A stretch of DNA of 64,000 nucleotides from Pseudomonas massiliensis (GTDB lineage: Bacteria > Pseudomonadota > Gammaproteobacteria > Pseudomonadales > Pseudomonadaceae). Of this stretch, positions 1-11,902 are shown piece by piece. Each line of letters opens with the position of its first letter. Within the stretch, counting starts at the first letter, position 1. The notes beneath the pieces are model-generated. The model ran no database searches. It had not been told where the DNA came from and saw only the letters and a list, made by a program, of their open reading frames with translations. The stretch spans positions 62,001 through 126,000 of the forward strand of contig NZ_CCYK01000006.1 of assembly GCF_000826105.1 (NCBI RefSeq), written 5' to 3'. A program made the position numbers and the translations under genes.

Positions 1-1564
1 AGCCGAGGGTGCGGTCGTATCCGGCCATCAACCGCTGATTGGCCGCCTCGCTCCAACGCTCCAGGCGGTTGGGCTGGCCGGGCTGCCGGGCCTTGAGCCA
101 CCGCGAGCACAGCATGGGAGTGAGCGTGAGCGAAACCAGCAGGGACACCAGCACCGCGGCCGCGAGCGTGATGGAAAACTCCCGGAACAGGTTCTGAATA
201 ATTCCGCCCATGAACAGGATCGACAGGAAAACGGTTACCAATGACAGGTTCATGGCCAGGAGGGTGAAGCCTACTTCGCGGGCGCCCCGGTAGGCAGCCT
301 CGACCGGCGCCACGCCATCGTCGATATGCCGGGCGATGTTTTCCAGTACCACGATCGCATCGTCCACCACCAGGCCGGTGGCGAGAATCAGCGCCATGAG
401 CGACAGGTTGTTCAGGGAAAAGCCATACAGGTACATCACCGCGAAGGTACCGATCAGCGACACCGGCACCGCCAGGGTAGGAATCAGCGCCGCCCGGGCA
501 TTGGCCAAGAACAGGAACACCACCAGCACCACCAGCACTACCGCGACCAGAAGGGTCTGCTCGGCCTCGTGCAGCGTAGCCTTGATCACCGTGGTGCGGT
601 CCATGGCCACGTCCAGTGCCACGTTGGCCGGCAGCAGCGAGCGCAAGGCCGGCAGATGCCCCTTGATGGCTTCCACCGTCTCGATGATGTTGGCTCCGGC
701 CTGCCGATTGATCACCAGCAGCACGGCGTCCTGGCGGTTATAGAATCCGCTGTTGTAACGGTCCTCCACGGCGTCGCTGACCTTGGCCACATCGCCCAGG
801 CGCAGGATGGCCCCATCCTGCTGACGGATGATCAGTGGTCGATAGTCCTTGGCCTGCTCCAGCTGGTCATTGGCCTGGACCTGCCAGGCATGCTGGGCGT
901 CCTCGACGAAGCCCTTGGGTTGGCGCACATTGGCGCCATCGATGGCGCTGCGCACGTCATCCAGGGCGATACCGTACTGGTTCAGCCGGGCCGGCTCCAG
1001 CTCGATGCGCACCGCCGGCAGCGAGCTGCCGCCGATCTGCACCTCCCCCACCCCGCTGACCTGGGCCAGGGTCGGAGAGAGAATGGTCGAAGCCAGGTCA
1101 TACAGGCGTCCTTTATCCAGGTAGGGCGAGGTCAGCGCCAGCACCATGACCGGCGCCTGGGACGGGTTGATCTTCCTGTAGGTAGGCATGCTTTTCATGC
1201 CGCTGGGCAACAGGTTGCGGGAGGCGTTGATGGCCGCCTGCACTTCCCTGGCCGCGCCGTTGATGTCCCGCCCCTGCTCGAACTGCAGAATCACTCGTGT
1301 CGAGCCCTGGCTGGAACGGCTGTTCATGCTGGTCACCCCGGCGATGGCGCCGAAGGCGCGCTCCAGTGGCGTGGCGACCGACGAGGCCATGACTTCCGGG
1401 CTGGCCCCGGCCAGGTTGGCACTGACCACGATCACCGGAAAGTCCATCTGCGGCAACGGGGCCACCGCCAACTGGCCGAAGCTGATCCCGCCCAGGAGCA
1501 TGATCGCCAGGCTCAACAGCATGGTCGCTACCGGTCGCCGGATGAACGGGCCTGAGAGGTTCAT
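1..1564 (-). CDS. muxC: MuxC/MdtC-type RND multidrug efflux permease (partial, C-terminus outside the window)
   Basis: Inner-membrane proton/drug antiporter of the RND (HAE1) family, the second permease of a MuxABC/MdtABC pump. The gene runs off the left edge, so only about the first 521 residues are visible. The visible protein begins [14 protein letters not shown], the usual RND first transmembrane start. It then shows the periplasmic porter region and the TM4 segment [20 protein letters not shown] with the paired aspartates of the proton relay. Its ATG overlaps the muxB stop (ATGA), so the two permeases are translationally coupled. MuxB and MuxC form a heteromultimeric permease in the characterised Pseudomonas system. 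The matching outer-membrane gene (opmB) would be expected further left. The family call is secure; the specific Mux name rests on the A-B-C gene order. Confidence 0.93.
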   Translation of the reverse strand, partial: MNLSGPFIRRPVATMLLSLAIMLLGGISFGQLAVAPLPQMDFPVIVVSANLAGASPEVMASSVATPLERAFGAIAGVTSMNSRSSQGSTRVILQFEQGRDINGAAREVQAAINASRNLLPSGMKSMPTYRKINPSQAPVMVLALTSPYLDKGRLYDLASTILSPTLAQVSGVGEVQIGGSSLPAVRIELEPARLNQYGIALDDVRSAIDGANVRQPKGFVEDAQHAWQVQANDQLEQAKDYRPLIIRQQDGAILRLGDVAKVSDAVEDRYNSGFYNRQDAVLLVINRQAGANIIETVEAIKGHLPALRSLLPANVALDVAMDRTTVIKATLHEAEQTLLVAVVLVVLVVFLFLANARAALIPTLAVPVSLIGTFAVMYLYGFSLNNLSLMALILATGLVVDDAIVVLENIARHIDDGVAPVEAAYRGAREVGFTLLAMNLSLVTVFLSILFMGGIIQNLFREFSITLAAAVLVSLLVSLTLTPMLCSRWLKARQPGQPNRLERWSEAANQRLMAGYDRTLG

Positions 1565-4500
1565 GCTTGTACCCGGGCCGGTGCTTGGCGGGCGAAGCGG
1601 CGGCTCACACGGTCGAACCACAGGTAGATGACCGGGGTAGTGAACAGAGTCAGCAACTGGCTGACCAACAGGCCGCCTACCATCACTAGCCCCAGGGGCT
1701 GGCGCAGCTCGGCGCCAGAGCCGCTGGCGAACATCAATGGCAAGGCGCCGAAGAGCGCGGCCAGGGTGGTCATCAGGATCGGACGGAAGCGCAGCAAGGC
1801 GGCTTCGTAGATAGCGGCTTCGGGCGCCAGGCCTCGGCCTCGCTCGGCTTCAAGGGCAAAGTCGATCATCATGATGGCGTTCTTCTTGACGATCCCGATG
1901 AGCAGGATGATCCCGATGATGGCGATCATGCCCAGGTCCTTGCCGCTGAGCAGCAATGCAAGCAGCGCCCCCACCGCTGCCGAAGGCAGGGTCGAGAGAA
2001 TGGTGATGGGGTGGATGTAGCTCTCATACAGCACGCCAAGCACGATATACATGGTAACCACGGCCGCCAGCACCAGCAGCAGGGTACTTGACAAAGAGGC
2101 CTGAAAAGCCGCCGCCGCGCCCTGGAACGACGTCTGCACGCCCAGCGGCATGCCGATGTCCTGCTGCACCTGCTCGATCACCTTTACCGCCTCGCCGAGC
2201 GCTACGCCTTCGCCGAGGTTGAAGGACAGGGTGACGGCCGGGAACTGGCCCAGGTGCGAAATGGCCAGCTGGGCCTGGCGTTGCTCGATCCGCGCCAGGC
2301 TGGACAGACGTACCTGGGTAGCCGCGGTGATCGCAGTGTCATCGGTGCTGCCGTTGGCCGCCGACCCGGTACCGCTGCTCAGCGAGGTACCGCTGTCGCT
2401 GCTGGTCGAGCCGGCGGCGCTGACCTTCACATACAACTGCTCCAGCGCCTGGGGGCCGATGCGCCCGCCGTCCGCGGACTGCAACACCACCCGGTACTGG
2501 TTGGCCTGGGTATAGATGGTCGAAATCTGCCGCTGGCCGAAAGCGTCATAGAGCGCGTTGGTGATATCTGTAACCTTCACCCCCAGGCGCATGGCCGCAT
2601 CGCGGTCGATATCCAGGTACACCTGCAGGCCTTTGTCCTGAAGGTCACTGGCCACGTCGCGCAACTCCGGGCGCTGGCGCAGGGCATCGACCAGCCTGCC
2701 GGACCATTCTGCCAGCAGTTCCCCGTCTGGCGAGGCCAGGCTGAACTGGTACTGGGTACGGCTGACCCTGTCCTCGATGGTCAGGTCCTGGACCGGCTGC
2801 ATGAACAAACGCACCCCTACCAGATGATCCACCTGGGGTTGCAGGCGGTCGATCACCTCGGCGGCGCTCAGGTCACGTTGCCCGTGGGGCTTGAGGTTGA
2901 TCAGCAAGCGGCCGCTGTTGAGGGTGGCATTGTCGCCATCCACGCCAATGTACGATGACAGGCTTTCCACGGCGGGGTCGCGCAGGATGATCTCGGCCAG
3001 CGCCTGCTGGCGTTCACTCATGGCCTGGAAGGACACCGCCTGGGGTGCCTCGGACACCGCCTGGATGAAGCCGGTGTCTTGCACGGGGAAGAAGCCCTTG
3101 GGCACCAACAGGTACATCACCACTGTCAACGCCAGGGTCGCCACCGCCACCAGCAGGGTCAGCGGCTGGTGACGCAGCACCCAGCCCAGCCCTGTTGAAT
3201 AGCGCGCCACCAGCCAGTCCAGCCAGGCGCCGCTGGCGCGGTAGAAGCGAGACTGCTCGGTTTCGGCCGGCTCGCGCTTGAGCATCCGGGCGCACATCAT
3301 GGGCGTCAGGGTCAGGGACACCACCAGGGAAATCAGGATGGCCACTGCCAGGGTAATGGCGAATTCCCGGAACAGACGGCCGACCACATCTCCCATGAAC
3401 AGCAGCGGAATGAGCACCGCGATCAGGGAGAAGGTCAGCGAAATGAGGGTGAAGCCGATTTGCCGGGCGCCCTGGATGGCCGCCTGGAATGGCGTCTGAC
3501 CTTCTTCTATATGGCGGGCGATGTTCTCCAGCATCACGATGGCGTCGTCGACCACGAACCCCGTGGCGATGGTCAGCGCCATGAGCGTTAGGTTGTTGAC
3601 CGAAAAGCCGGCCAGGTACATGACGCCGAAGGTACCGATCAGCGACAGCGGAACAGTGATGGAAGGAATCAGGGTCGCGCTCAGCCGCCGCAAGAACAGG
3701 AAGGTGACCATCACCACCAGGGCAATGGCGAAGAGCAACTCCTTCTGCACATCGCGCACCGAGGCCCGGATGGTCTGGGTGCGATCGCTCAGGATGGTCA
3801 CGTCCAGCCCGGCTGGCATGCTGGCGGTCAGGCCAGGCAGCACGGCCTTGACCCTGTCCACCACCTCGATCACGTTGGCGCCCGGCTGGCGCTGGACATT
3901 GAGCAGCACAGCCTGGCTTCGGTTGGCCCAGGCAGCCAGGCGCTCGTTCTCGGCACCGTCGACGATCTCGGCCACATCGCGCAGGCGCAGGGGCGCGCCA
4001 TTCTTGTAGGTAAGAATAAGGTTGGCGTATTCCTCAGGGGAGCGTAGCTGGTCGTTGGCATCGAGCATCGACACCCGGGTGGGGCCATCGAAGTTGCCCT
4101 TGGGCTGGTTGACGTTGGAGGCGCCGATCAGGCTGCGCACGTCCGCCAGGTTCAGGCCCGCCGCTGCCAATGCCTGGGGGTTGACCTTGATGCGCACCGC
4201 ATGGCGCTGGCCGCCGGCGATGCTGACCATGCCGACGCCGCCGATCTGCGCGATCTTCTGGGCCATCCGGGTGTCCACCAGGTCGTTCACCTTGGGCAGG
4301 GGCAGGGTCTTGGAACTGATGGCGATGGTCAGCACCGGCGTATCGGCCGGGTTCACCTTGTTGTACACCGGGGGCGCGGGCAAGTCGTTGGGCAACAGGT
4401 TGTTGGCCGCGTTGATGGCGGCCTGCACTTCCTGTTCGGCCACGTCCATGTCCAGGGCCAGGCTGAACCTCAAGGTAATCACCGAGGCGCCGCCGGAGCT

Positions 4501-4749
4501 GGTGGAGGTCATCTGGGCCAGGCCGGGCATCTGGCCGAACTGACGTTCCAGGGGCGCGGTCACGGCGCTGGTCATCACCTGCGGGCTTGCTCCGGGGTAA
4601 AGAGTCATCACCCTTATGGTGGGGTAGTCCACCTGGGGCAATGCCGAGACGGGCATCAGCCGCCAGCCGATGAGGCCGGCCAGCACGATCGCCAGCATGC
4701 TTAGGGTGGTGGCGACCGGGCGAAGGATGAACAGCCGCGACAGGTTCAT
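1561..4749 (-). CDS. muxB: MuxB/MdtB-type RND multidrug efflux permease
   Basis: Full-length RND permease of 1062 residues, the normal size for the family. It starts [20 protein letters not shown] (first transmembrane helix). Near residue 400 it has [20 protein letters not shown], which carries the acidic proton-relay pair, followed by a typical second half with another large periplasmic loop and a final helix cluster. One loop (about residues 785-805) is rich in Ser, Gly and Thr. Both ends overlap neighbours by ATGA: its start with the muxA stop and its stop with the muxC start. The three genes are therefore one coupled operon transcribed leftwards. Substrates cannot be read from sequence; the family exports drugs and detergents across the inner membrane to a TolC-like channel. 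Confidence 0.95.
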   Translation of the reverse strand: MNLSRLFILRPVATTLSMLAIVLAGLIGWRLMPVSALPQVDYPTIRVMTLYPGASPQVMTSAVTAPLERQFGQMPGLAQMTSTSSGGASVITLRFSLALDMDVAEQEVQAAINAANNLLPNDLPAPPVYNKVNPADTPVLTIAISSKTLPLPKVNDLVDTRMAQKIAQIGGVGMVSIAGGQRHAVRIKVNPQALAAAGLNLADVRSLIGASNVNQPKGNFDGPTRVSMLDANDQLRSPEEYANLILTYKNGAPLRLRDVAEIVDGAENERLAAWANRSQAVLLNVQRQPGANVIEVVDRVKAVLPGLTASMPAGLDVTILSDRTQTIRASVRDVQKELLFAIALVVMVTFLFLRRLSATLIPSITVPLSLIGTFGVMYLAGFSVNNLTLMALTIATGFVVDDAIVMLENIARHIEEGQTPFQAAIQGARQIGFTLISLTFSLIAVLIPLLFMGDVVGRLFREFAITLAVAILISLVVSLTLTPMMCARMLKREPAETEQSRFYRASGAWLDWLVARYSTGLGWVLRHQPLTLLVAVATLALTVVMYLLVPKGFFPVQDTGFIQAVSEAPQAVSFQAMSERQQALAEIILRDPAVESLSSYIGVDGDNATLNSGRLLINLKPHGQRDLSAAEVIDRLQPQVDHLVGVRLFMQPVQDLTIEDRVSRTQYQFSLASPDGELLAEWSGRLVDALRQRPELRDVASDLQDKGLQVYLDIDRDAAMRLGVKVTDITNALYDAFGQRQISTIYTQANQYRVVLQSADGGRIGPQALEQLYVKVSAAGSTSSDSGTSLSSGTGSAANGSTDDTAITAATQVRLSSLARIEQRQAQLAISHLGQFPAVTLSFNLGEGVALGEAVKVIEQVQQDIGMPLGVQTSFQGAAAAFQASLSSTLLLVLAAVVTMYIVLGVLYESYIHPITILSTLPSAAVGALLALLLSGKDLGMIAIIGIILLIGIVKKNAIMMIDFALEAERGRGLAPEAAIYEAALLRFRPILMTTLAALFGALPLMFASGSGAELRQPLGLVMVGGLLVSQLLTLFTTPVIYLWFDRVSRRFARQAPARVQA

Positions 4750-6053
4750 GCGCCAGCCTTGGCGCCAGGCGCGACTTCGCTGGCCGGGGTGCCTTGCAGT
4801 TGCTCGCCGGCGCCGGACGGCAAGGCGCGGTTGTCCTTGACCACTTCCACCTCACCACCATCGCGCAGGCGATCGGTGCCCTCGAGCACGATGCGATCGC
4901 CCTGGGCGAGCCCGCTTTCGATAACCGTGCGCTGCCCGTCGCTGGGGCCCACCTTCACCTGCCGCACCCGAACCTTGCTCGCGCCTTCGAGCACATAGAC
5001 GAAGGTGCCCTCGGCGCCGAACTGGATCGCCGGGGCGGGGGCCAGCACGGCTTGGCGGAGCGTATCCACCAGCAGGCGCACGTTGACGAACTGGTTGGGG
5101 AACAGACGCTCATCCCGGTTCTCGAAGCGCGCCTTGAACTTCAGCGTACCGGTGGCCGTGTCGATCTGGTTGTCGGGACTGGCGAGTACGCCCTGCGCCA
5201 CCTGCTCGCGGTCGGCGCGGTCCCAGGCTTCGACCACCAGGCTGCGTCCCTGGCGATACTGGGCCAGCACAGGGTCGATCTGGGTTTCCGGCAGGGTGAA
5301 GGCCACGCTGATCGGTTGGGTCTGGGTCACCACCGCTACCGCCGTGGTGTCATTGGCGGACAGCAGGTTGCCCGCGTCGAGCTGGCGCAGGCCGACCCGA
5401 CCGGAAATGGGGGCGCGGATATCGGTGAACTGCAGATTCAGACGCGCGTCTTCAACGGCCGCGGTGTTGGTCTTGACGGTCGCCTGGTACTGGGCGACCA
5501 GGGCTTCCTGAGTGTCGAGGGTCTGCCGGGCGATGGAATCCTGGGCGAAGAGCTCACGATAGCGCTTCAGATCGACCTGGGCGTTCCTGAGCTGGGCCTG
5601 GTTTTCGCCCAAGGTCCCCTGGGCCTGCTCCAGGGCGATGCGGTAGCTGCGCGGGTCGATCTGCGCCAGCAGATCACCGGCCTTGACGGCCTGGCCCTCG
5701 CGGAAACTCACCTTGACCAGCTCGCCGGCCACCCGGGGGCGAACGTTGACCGTGTTCAATGCGGTCACCGTACCCAGGGCCTTCAGGTAAACCGGGAAAT
5801 CCCCCAGCACTACCTCCTCCACCCGCACCGGAGTGGGCCCGCCAGCATCGCCCCAACCCGGGCGCATGGGGTTGGCGCCCGGCCGGCGCGCATGGCTCTG
5901 CCCGTTGGCCGCTGCCGGCTCGCCGGTAGCGCCCTTGTTGGCGCCGCGGTGCGTCCAGTACCAGGCCGCAGCGCCAATGGCGACCAGGAGTACGACAGCG
6001 ATTGCCCCACGACTAAACAGTGGGGAACGGGATTTATGCGAACGATCGACCAT
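4746..6053 (-). CDS. muxA: MuxA/MdtA-type RND periplasmic adaptor (membrane fusion protein)
   Basis: Periplasmic adaptor that links the RND permeases to the outer-membrane channel; about 435 residues from the chosen ATG. An upstream in-frame start would add 22 residues. I prefer the ATG at 6053 because the protein then begins [10 protein letters not shown], directly ahead of the membrane anchor [18 protein letters not shown], with AAGGAAAG about 12 bases upstream. After the anchor come the biotinyl-lipoyl half-motif ([20 protein letters not shown]), a helical hairpin (about 150-210), the second lipoyl half and beta-barrel domains. The last codons overlap muxB. First gene of the operon, so the promoter should lie between here and tpx. 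Confidence 0.92.
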   Translation of the reverse strand: MVDRSHKSRSPLFSRGAIAVVLLVAIGAAAWYWTHRGANKGATGEPAAANGQSHARRPGANPMRPGWGDAGGPTPVRVEEVVLGDFPVYLKALGTVTALNTVNVRPRVAGELVKVSFREGQAVKAGDLLAQIDPRSYRIALEQAQGTLGENQAQLRNAQVDLKRYRELFAQDSIARQTLDTQEALVAQYQATVKTNTAAVEDARLNLQFTDIRAPISGRVGLRQLDAGNLLSANDTTAVAVVTQTQPISVAFTLPETQIDPVLAQYRQGRSLVVEAWDRADREQVAQGVLASPDNQIDTATGTLKFKARFENRDERLFPNQFVNVRLLVDTLRQAVLAPAPAIQFGAEGTFVYVLEGASKVRVRQVKVGPSDGQRTVIESGLAQGDRIVLEGTDRLRDGGEVEVVKDNRALPSGAGEQLQGTPASEVAPGAKAGA

Positions 6054-6224
6054 GGCGCGGCTCAGCTTTCCTTCGGGAGGCTGAACGATAAGCACTGCGG
6101 CGCCATTCGCAAAGCGCATTTACCGGTCTTTTACGTATTGGCAACAGGGTGTTACCAAACCGACACACTTCAGATGACACCGAGGGAAGGGCGCACCACG
6201 ACCGCGGCGCGCCGGAGGAAAAGC

Positions 6225-6725
6225 TTACTTCAATACCGCCAGAGCCGCGTCGTAGTTGGGCTCCTGACCGATTTCCGACACCAGTTCGCTGTGCAGGACC
6301 TTGTTCTGCTCGTCCAGCACCACCACGGCGCGGGCGGTCAGCCCCTTGAGCGGGCCCTCGGCAATGGCCACCCCATAGGCTTCGATGAACTCGCGGCCGC
6401 GCAATGTGGACAGGTTGACTACGTTCTCCAAGCCCTCGGCGCCGCAGAAGCGGCTCTGGGCGAAGGGCAAGTCCGCCGAGATGCATAGCACCACCGTATC
6501 GCTGAGCTTGCTGGCCTCAGCATTGAACTTGCGCACGGAGGTGGCACAGGTAGGGGTATCCACGCTGGGGAAGATGTTCAGTACCTTGCGCTTGCCGGCG
6601 AAGCTCTCAAGGGACTTGTCGCTCAGGTCACCGCCAACCAGGGAGAAAGCGGGCGCGGTGTTGCCTGGCTGCGGAAGCTGGCCGTCGATGCGGACCGGGT
6701 TGCCTTTGAGGGTCACTTGAGCCAT
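6225..6725 (-). CDS. tpx: Thiol peroxidase (Tpx-type peroxiredoxin)
   Basis: Atypical 2-Cys peroxiredoxin that reduces hydrogen peroxide and alkyl hydroperoxides using thioredoxin. At 166 residues it has the standard Tpx length. The peroxidatic cysteine is Cys60 in [15 protein letters not shown] and the resolving cysteine is Cys94 in [12 protein letters not shown], the spacing that defines Tpx. No signal peptide is evident, although E. coli Tpx was once thought periplasmic. The gene stands alone on the minus strand, with about 350 bases of intergenic DNA separating it from moaA. Confidence 0.96.
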   Translation of the reverse strand: MAQVTLKGNPVRIDGQLPQPGNTAPAFSLVGGDLSDKSLESFAGKRKVLNIFPSVDTPTCATSVRKFNAEASKLSDTVVLCISADLPFAQSRFCGAEGLENVVNLSTLRGREFIEAYGVAIAEGPLKGLTARAVVVLDEQNKVLHSELVSEIGQEPNYDAALAVLK

Positions 6726-7074
6726 GGAGCGATTCCTTCTATCGGTTTAACAGAAGTCGCGAGTTAAGCACGAATCGCTAGGCGGAACCATGTGCCATGC
6801 GTATCAAAATCCATGGCGTGCGACTATACCGAGCCAGCCTTGATGGCCGGGCTCAGCAAAGACGAACCGGCTTCCATTGATAAGGTCTATGAGATGATCG
6901 CTACAAGCGATTGGACGGTAAGCGGTATCGGTCTTAACGTGCCTGAGGTCCACAGACGGTCTGGCGCGGGCCTGACCGTGACATCGTGGCTGGGCATCTT
7001 TCCGGCTTGTCAGGGAGTACCTTACGGGCAGCCTGTCAAGCCAGCGCAACCGAAACATCATTCATGAGGCCTCA
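6726..7074. other. Intergenic region between divergent tpx and moaA
   Basis: This 349-base stretch must hold the promoters of tpx (leftward) and moaA (rightward). Short open frames exist on both strands between 6792 and 7067, but they mirror each other and resemble no family, so I do not call them genes. I see no clear operator palindrome or RNA structure. Confidence 0.4.
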
Positions 7075-8073
7075 ATGGCGCAGCGGCATCTGACCGACGG
7101 TTTTGCGAGACGGGTCGACTATCTGCGGATGTCAGTGACCGACCGCTGCGATTTCCGCTGCGTGTACTGCATGGCCGAAGACATGACCTTCCTGCCGCGC
7201 CAGCGCATCCTCACCCTCGAAGAGCTGCATGAGATGGCGCGGGCCTTCGTGGCTCTGGGCACGCGCAAGATCCGCCTTACGGGAGGCGAGCCGCTGGTAC
7301 GCGCGGGGGTGGTCGACCTTTGCGCACGAATCGCCGCCCTCCCCGGCCTCGAAGAACTGTGCATGACCACCAACGGTTCGCAGCTGGCGCGCCTGGCCGC
7401 CCCCTTGCGCGAAGCCGGCCTCGCCCGCCTCAATATCAGCCTGGACAGCCTGAACCCGGAGCGTTTCCGGCAGCTCACCCGCACTGGCGACCTGGCCCAG
7501 GTGGTCGCCGGTATAGACGCGGCGAACGCGGCGGGCTTCACCCATACGAAGCTCAACTGCGTGGTGATGAAAGGGCGCAACGATGACGAAATCAACGACC
7601 TGGTCGCCTTCGCCATCGACCGCGGGCTGGATATCAGCTTCATCGAGGAAATGCCCCTGGGCGTGATCACCGAGCACAGCCGGGCCGAAGCCTTTTTTTC
7701 CAGCGAGCAGGTGCGCGAGCGCATCGCCGAACGCTACACCCTGGTGCCTGCAACGGACACCACCCATGGCCCATCCCGCTATTGGCGCCTGGCCCAGGCC
7801 CCGGATATCCGGATCGGCTTCATCTCGCCACACAGCCACAACTTCTGTGCCACCTGCAACCGTGTCCGCCTCACCGTGGAAGGCCGTCTGCTACTCTGCC
7901 TGGGCAACGAACACTCGGTCGACCTGAAGGCCATGCTCCGTGCCCATCCCGGCCAGCCGGAGCGTTTGGAACGCGCCATCATCGAGGCCATGGCGATCAA
8001 GCCGGCACGGCATGATTTCAGGCTGGATGACCAGGTACAGGTAGTGCGCTTCATGAACATGACCGGCGGCTGA
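7075..8073 (+). CDS. moaA: GTP 3',8-cyclase MoaA (molybdenum cofactor biosynthesis)
   Basis: Radical-SAM enzyme that converts GTP to 3',8-cyclo-7,8-dihydro-GTP, the first step of molybdopterin synthesis, acting in the cytosol with MoaC. The N-terminal SAM-binding cluster motif is CDFRCVYC (CxxxCxxC) at about residues 23-30. The C-terminal second 4Fe-4S site is [20 protein letters not shown]. The protein has 332 residues, normal for MoaA, although it lacks the usual C-terminal GG ending in perfect form (it ends MNMTGG, consistent with the conserved GG tail). A GAGG ribosome site lies six bases before the ATG. No other moa gene is adjacent, so this may be one of two MoaA paralogues that pseudomonads often carry. 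Confidence 0.95.
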   Translation: MAQRHLTDGFARRVDYLRMSVTDRCDFRCVYCMAEDMTFLPRQRILTLEELHEMARAFVALGTRKIRLTGGEPLVRAGVVDLCARIAALPGLEELCMTTNGSQLARLAAPLREAGLARLNISLDSLNPERFRQLTRTGDLAQVVAGIDAANAAGFTHTKLNCVVMKGRNDDEINDLVAFAIDRGLDISFIEEMPLGVITEHSRAEAFFSSEQVRERIAERYTLVPATDTTHGPSRYWRLAQAPDIRIGFISPHSHNFCATCNRVRLTVEGRLLLCLGNEHSVDLKAMLRAHPGQPERLERAIIEAMAIKPARHDFRLDDQVQVVRFMNMTGG

Positions 8074-8205
8074 GCCCCGCAGAGCGCTGCCCGGCAAGCG
8101 CAACGGAATACCTTTCCCCCGCGCCATGCATTAAAATAGTGGCCCTCGAGGCCAAGGCCTCGCCCGTTACGCCAGCTTTTCCGGCGGCCACCCAGGTACT
8201 CATCG

Positions 8206-9165
<960 letters not shown>

Positions 9166-9175
9166 GGTCAGCCCC

Positions 9176-10135
9176 ATGAAGAGCCTTGCCCGGGCCGCGC
9201 CCACCATCGCCGTAAGCCTGGCCGAACTGATCGAAATGCGTCACCGGGTGCGCGAGGTCCAGCTGTTTTCGCGCCCTGGCCAGCGCAGCCCGCTGATCGG
9301 CCTGCACCACTCCAAGCTGCGCGGCCGCGGGGTGGATTTCGATCAGGTGCGGGTCTACCAGGCCGGGGACGATGTACGCAACATCGACTGGCGCGTCACC
9401 GCGCGCACCCAGGAGCCTCACACCAAACTGTTCCATGAAGAGCGTGAGCGGCCGATCTTCATTCTGGTAGAGCAGAGCCGGCAGTTGTTCTTCGGCTCGG
9501 CCCGAGCTTTCAAGTCCACCCTGGCCGCGCAGATTGCCGCCCTGTTCGGCTGGGCGACCCTGGAGCATAACGACCGGGTAGGCGGGCTGGTGTTCGGAGA
9601 CCTGGATCACTACGAAATCAAGCCACGGCGCAGCAAGCAAAGCCTGTTGCAACTGCTCAACCGCCTGGTTCGAGTCAATGCCGCGCTCACCACCGATGCC
9701 CGCCCCGCTTCGGACCCCTTGGGCAGCGCGTTGCGCCGGGCCCGGGAAGTGCTGCGCCCTGGCAGCCTAGCCATCGTGATCTGCGATGAACGAGCGCTGA
9801 GCGACGCGGCCGAGCAGCAGTTGAGCCTGCTGTCACGACACTGCGACCTGGTGCTGTTGCCGATCAGCGATCCCATGGACCACGCCTTGCCAGCCGCCGG
9901 CTTGTTGCGCTTCGGTCTGGGCAGCGCGCAGCTGGAAGTGGACACCAATGACGCTGAGCTGCTGCGCGTCTACAAGGCCTCGGCACAACGCCGACGCGGC
10001 CGCTGGCAGCGGCTGGCGCAGAAGCTTGGCGTTCTGGTGCTGCCGCTCAGCACCCAGGCCGACCCGGTCGATCAATTGCGTGAATACACCAGTAGCCGCC
10101 CACGCCCGGGTGCCTGGGCCGGGACTGCCCCATGA
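9176..10135 (+). CDS. DUF58 domain-containing protein (MoxR operon)
   Basis: Protein of 319 residues in the DUF58 family, which is nearly always encoded beside MoxR ATPases. The conserved centre is the motif RGRGVDFDQVRVYQAGDDVR followed by NIDWRVTARTQEPHTKLFHE (residues 41-83), diagnostic for DUF58. A degenerate VWA-like fold follows, with IFILVEQSRQLFFGSARAFK occupying the place of a MIDAS loop. No membrane helix is obvious, so it is probably cytosolic or membrane-peripheral. The gene begins ten bases after moxR and its stop overlaps the next gene by ATGA, which indicates translational coupling. The function is not established for the family beyond association with MoxR. Confidence 0.88.
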   Translation: MKSLARAAPTIAVSLAELIEMRHRVREVQLFSRPGQRSPLIGLHHSKLRGRGVDFDQVRVYQAGDDVRNIDWRVTARTQEPHTKLFHEERERPIFILVEQSRQLFFGSARAFKSTLAAQIAALFGWATLEHNDRVGGLVFGDLDHYEIKPRRSKQSLLQLLNRLVRVNAALTTDARPASDPLGSALRRAREVLRPGSLAIVICDERALSDAAEQQLSLLSRHCDLVLLPISDPMDHALPAAGLLRFGLGSAQLEVDTNDAELLRVYKASAQRRRGRWQRLAQKLGVLVLPLSTQADPVDQLREYTSSRPRPGAWAGTAP

Positions 10136-10641
10136 CCCCCCTGGACCGCCTGCATCCCTTGATCGAGCCGGCGCCGGTGCCCTTCTGGCCCCCAGCGCCC
10201 GGTTGGTGGCTGCTCGCGGTCGCGTTGCTGTTGACCCTGGCCGCCGCCCTGCGTTGGTACCGTCGCCCCGCCCCGGCAGTGGATGAGCCCGCCCAGCCGG
10301 CCCCCCTCAACGACCCGGGCATCGACCCGGTGCGCCTGGAAGCCTTGGCCGAGCTGGCGCTGATGCCGCGTCCCTATGACGGCGCCCCAGCCGGTGCCTG
10401 GCTGGCCCAGCTCAACGCCCTGCTCAAACGCATCTGCCGCAACCACTACCCCAACGCCAACAGCCATACCCTCAACGGTCGGACCTGGCTGGCGTTCCTG
10501 GACAATCGCTGCCCGGCAGCAGGCCTTACACGCTGGATGATCCTGGTGGAGGGGGTCTACCGGCCCGAATGCAGGCTCGATGACAAGGCGATCCAGGGTC
10601 TCTACCAGGCCGTGGATACTTGGATTCGCAAGCATGCTTGA
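10132..10641 (+). CDS. DUF4381 domain-containing membrane protein
   Basis: Small protein of 169 residues with one clear transmembrane helix near residues 23-40 (GWWLLAVALLLTLAAALRW) and a cytosolic helical tail. DUF4381 proteins sit at this place in MoxR/Bat operons of proteobacteria, between DUF58 and the VWA genes. The start overlaps the DUF58 stop, and the stop overlaps the following VWA start (ATGCTTGA). It probably helps anchor the MoxR-DUF58 complex to the VWA proteins at the inner membrane; this is inferred from gene order. Confidence 0.82.
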   Translation: MTPLDRLHPLIEPAPVPFWPPAPGWWLLAVALLLTLAAALRWYRRPAPAVDEPAQPAPLNDPGIDPVRLEALAELALMPRPYDGAPAGAWLAQLNALLKRICRNHYPNANSHTLNGRTWLAFLDNRCPAAGLTRWMILVEGVYRPECRLDDKAIQGLYQAVDTWIRKHA

Positions 10642-11902
10642 GTTCGCCTGGCCGCTGATCTTCCTGCTGCTGCCACTGCCCTGGGTGCTACGGCGAGCCT
10701 TGCCGCCAGCGGAAACCGGCGAGCAGGTGCTGCAGGTCGGTTTCCTTGACGAACTGGCCGCTCTCAGCCAGGGCCGCGTCAGCCGTGGCCTGCCCGGCTG
10801 GCGTCAGCAACTGCCCTACGCGCTGGTGTGGTTCTGCCTGGTGTTCGCGTGCGCCCGCCCTCAGTGGCTGGGGCCACCGTTGCCCATGCCGGCCACGGGA
10901 CGCGACCTGATGGTGGCAGTGGATGTTTCCGGCTCCATGGATTACCCCGACATGCAATGGCATGGGGAAAGCGTAAGCCGCCTGAGCCTGGTCAAGCATC
11001 TTCTTGGCGATTTCCTTGAAGCACGCCAAGGGGACCGGGTGGGCTTGATTCTCTTCGGCACCCAGGCTTACCTGCAAGCACCGCTCACCTTCGACCGGCG
11101 CACGGTACGCACCTGGCTCGACGAAGCCCAGGTGGGCATCGCCGGCCAGACTACCGCCGTCGGTGACGCCATCGGGCTGGCGATCAAGCGCCTGCGGGCC
11201 CGGCCGGCTGACAGCCGCGTGCTGGTGCTGGTCACCGACGGGGCAAACAACGGCGGGCACATTTTGCCCCCGACCCCCGCCCCCCCCGCCGCCGCCGCGC
11301 AGGGGCGCATCCCTGCCCTCGGCCTCGGCGCGGGCCCCACCGCAGCGGCGGGCGGGCCCCCCCCCGGGGGCCACCCCCCGGGAGAATTGAGCCGCGGGGG
11401 GCCCGGGCGGGCGGCCGGCCGGGGGGGGGGGGGGCCCCCGGGGGGGGAAAAAACGGGGGGCCATTTTCCCCCCCGCCCCCCCGCCCGCCTGGCCGCCGCC
11501 GAGCAGGTGCGCATCCATGCCATCGGCATCGGCGCGGACCCGACGGCAGCGGCGGCTGGCCCGCCGCTGGGCGTCAGCCCGCGGAATGATCTGGACGAAG
11601 CCGCGTTGCAGGCGATCGCCAGCGCTACGGGCGGCGAGTATTTCCGCGCTCGCGACGGACGCGAACTCGATGCCATCGGCCAGGCCCTTGACCGACTGGA
11701 GCCGGTCAACCAGCAGCCCACCCGAGTACGACCTATCCAGGAACTGTATCACTGGCCCCTGGCAGCGGCCGTGCTGGCTACCGCCGCCTTGATGATCCAA
11801 CGGCTGCTCCCCCTCGCCCGACGCCTGCCCTGGGTCGCGCCCCTGTTGCCCGCCTTGGCCGCCCTTCGCGCTCGCCTGGATCGGCTGAGGCGCCGCCCAT
11901 GA
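10634..11902 (+). CDS. BatA-like VWA domain protein (contains a probable assembly artefact)
   Basis: Membrane-anchored von Willebrand A protein. The ATG at 10634 gives MLEFAWPLIFLLLPLPWVLR, the standard BatA first helix; a more upstream ATG would overlap DUF4381 by 62 bases and adds no homology. The MIDAS motif is intact: VAVDVSGSMDYP (DxSxS) with GQTTAVGDAIG downstream. A final helix lies near the C-terminus (AAAVLATAALMIQRLL). As given the protein has 422 residues, but residues about 210-280 are a garbled Pro/Gly/Ala-rich run. It arises from a 204-base tandem duplication whose inner copies have drifted to poly-G and poly-C (11260-11490). Collapsing it leaves about 354 residues and a normal junction NNGG...ARLAAAEQVRIHAIGIG. 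The reading frame is kept only because 204 is a multiple of three. The gene itself is probably intact in the organism. Confidence 0.85.
   Translation: MLEFAWPLIFLLLPLPWVLRRALPPAETGEQVLQVGFLDELAALSQGRVSRGLPGWRQQLPYALVWFCLVFACARPQWLGPPLPMPATGRDLMVAVDVSGSMDYPDMQWHGESVSRLSLVKHLLGDFLEARQGDRVGLILFGTQAYLQAPLTFDRRTVRTWLDEAQVGIAGQTTAVGDAIGLAIKRLRARPADSRVLVLVTDGANNGGHILPPTPAPPAAAAQGRIPALGLGAGPTAAAGGPPPGGHPPGELSRGGPGRAAGRGGGGPPGGEKTGGHFPPRPPARLAAAEQVRIHAIGIGADPTAAAAGPPLGVSPRNDLDEAALQAIASATGGEYFRARDGRELDAIGQALDRLEPVNQQPTRVRPIQELYHWPLAAAVLATAALMIQRLLPLARRLPWVAPLLPALAALRARLDRLRRRP
11260..11490. repeat. Degraded 204-bp tandem duplication inside batA (likely misassembly)
   Basis: Bases 11301-11350 match 11505-11554 with only 7 of 50 differences, an offset of exactly 204. 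Every difference has G or C in the left copy, and five of the seven replace A or T. The middle (11351-11480) contains long runs of G or C. The stretch 11424-11475 is recognisable as a G/C-smeared copy of 11225-11275: both have an A-rich patch, then GGG, then CATTTT, then a C run. This is what two low-quality read tails joined without merging their overlap would produce. Confidence 0.8.

Noticed and set aside
326..1555. Long plus-strand open frames opposite muxC and muxB
   Set aside because: They mirror the high-GC reverse genes, are rich in His, Gln and Arg, and resemble no protein family.
4794..6488. A 564-codon plus-strand frame across muxA and tpx
   Set aside because: It is antisense to two well-supported genes and spans their intergenic region; composition is that of a shadow frame.
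6792..7067. Possible small gene between tpx and moaA
   Set aside because: Open frames occur on both strands at the same place with no ribosome site and no recognisable features.
11270..11480. The G/C-run segment as a natural low-complexity Pro/Gly domain or recombination hotspot
   Set aside because: Its alignment to the neighbouring normal sequence at a constant 204-bp offset, with differences only toward G or C, points to an artefact.
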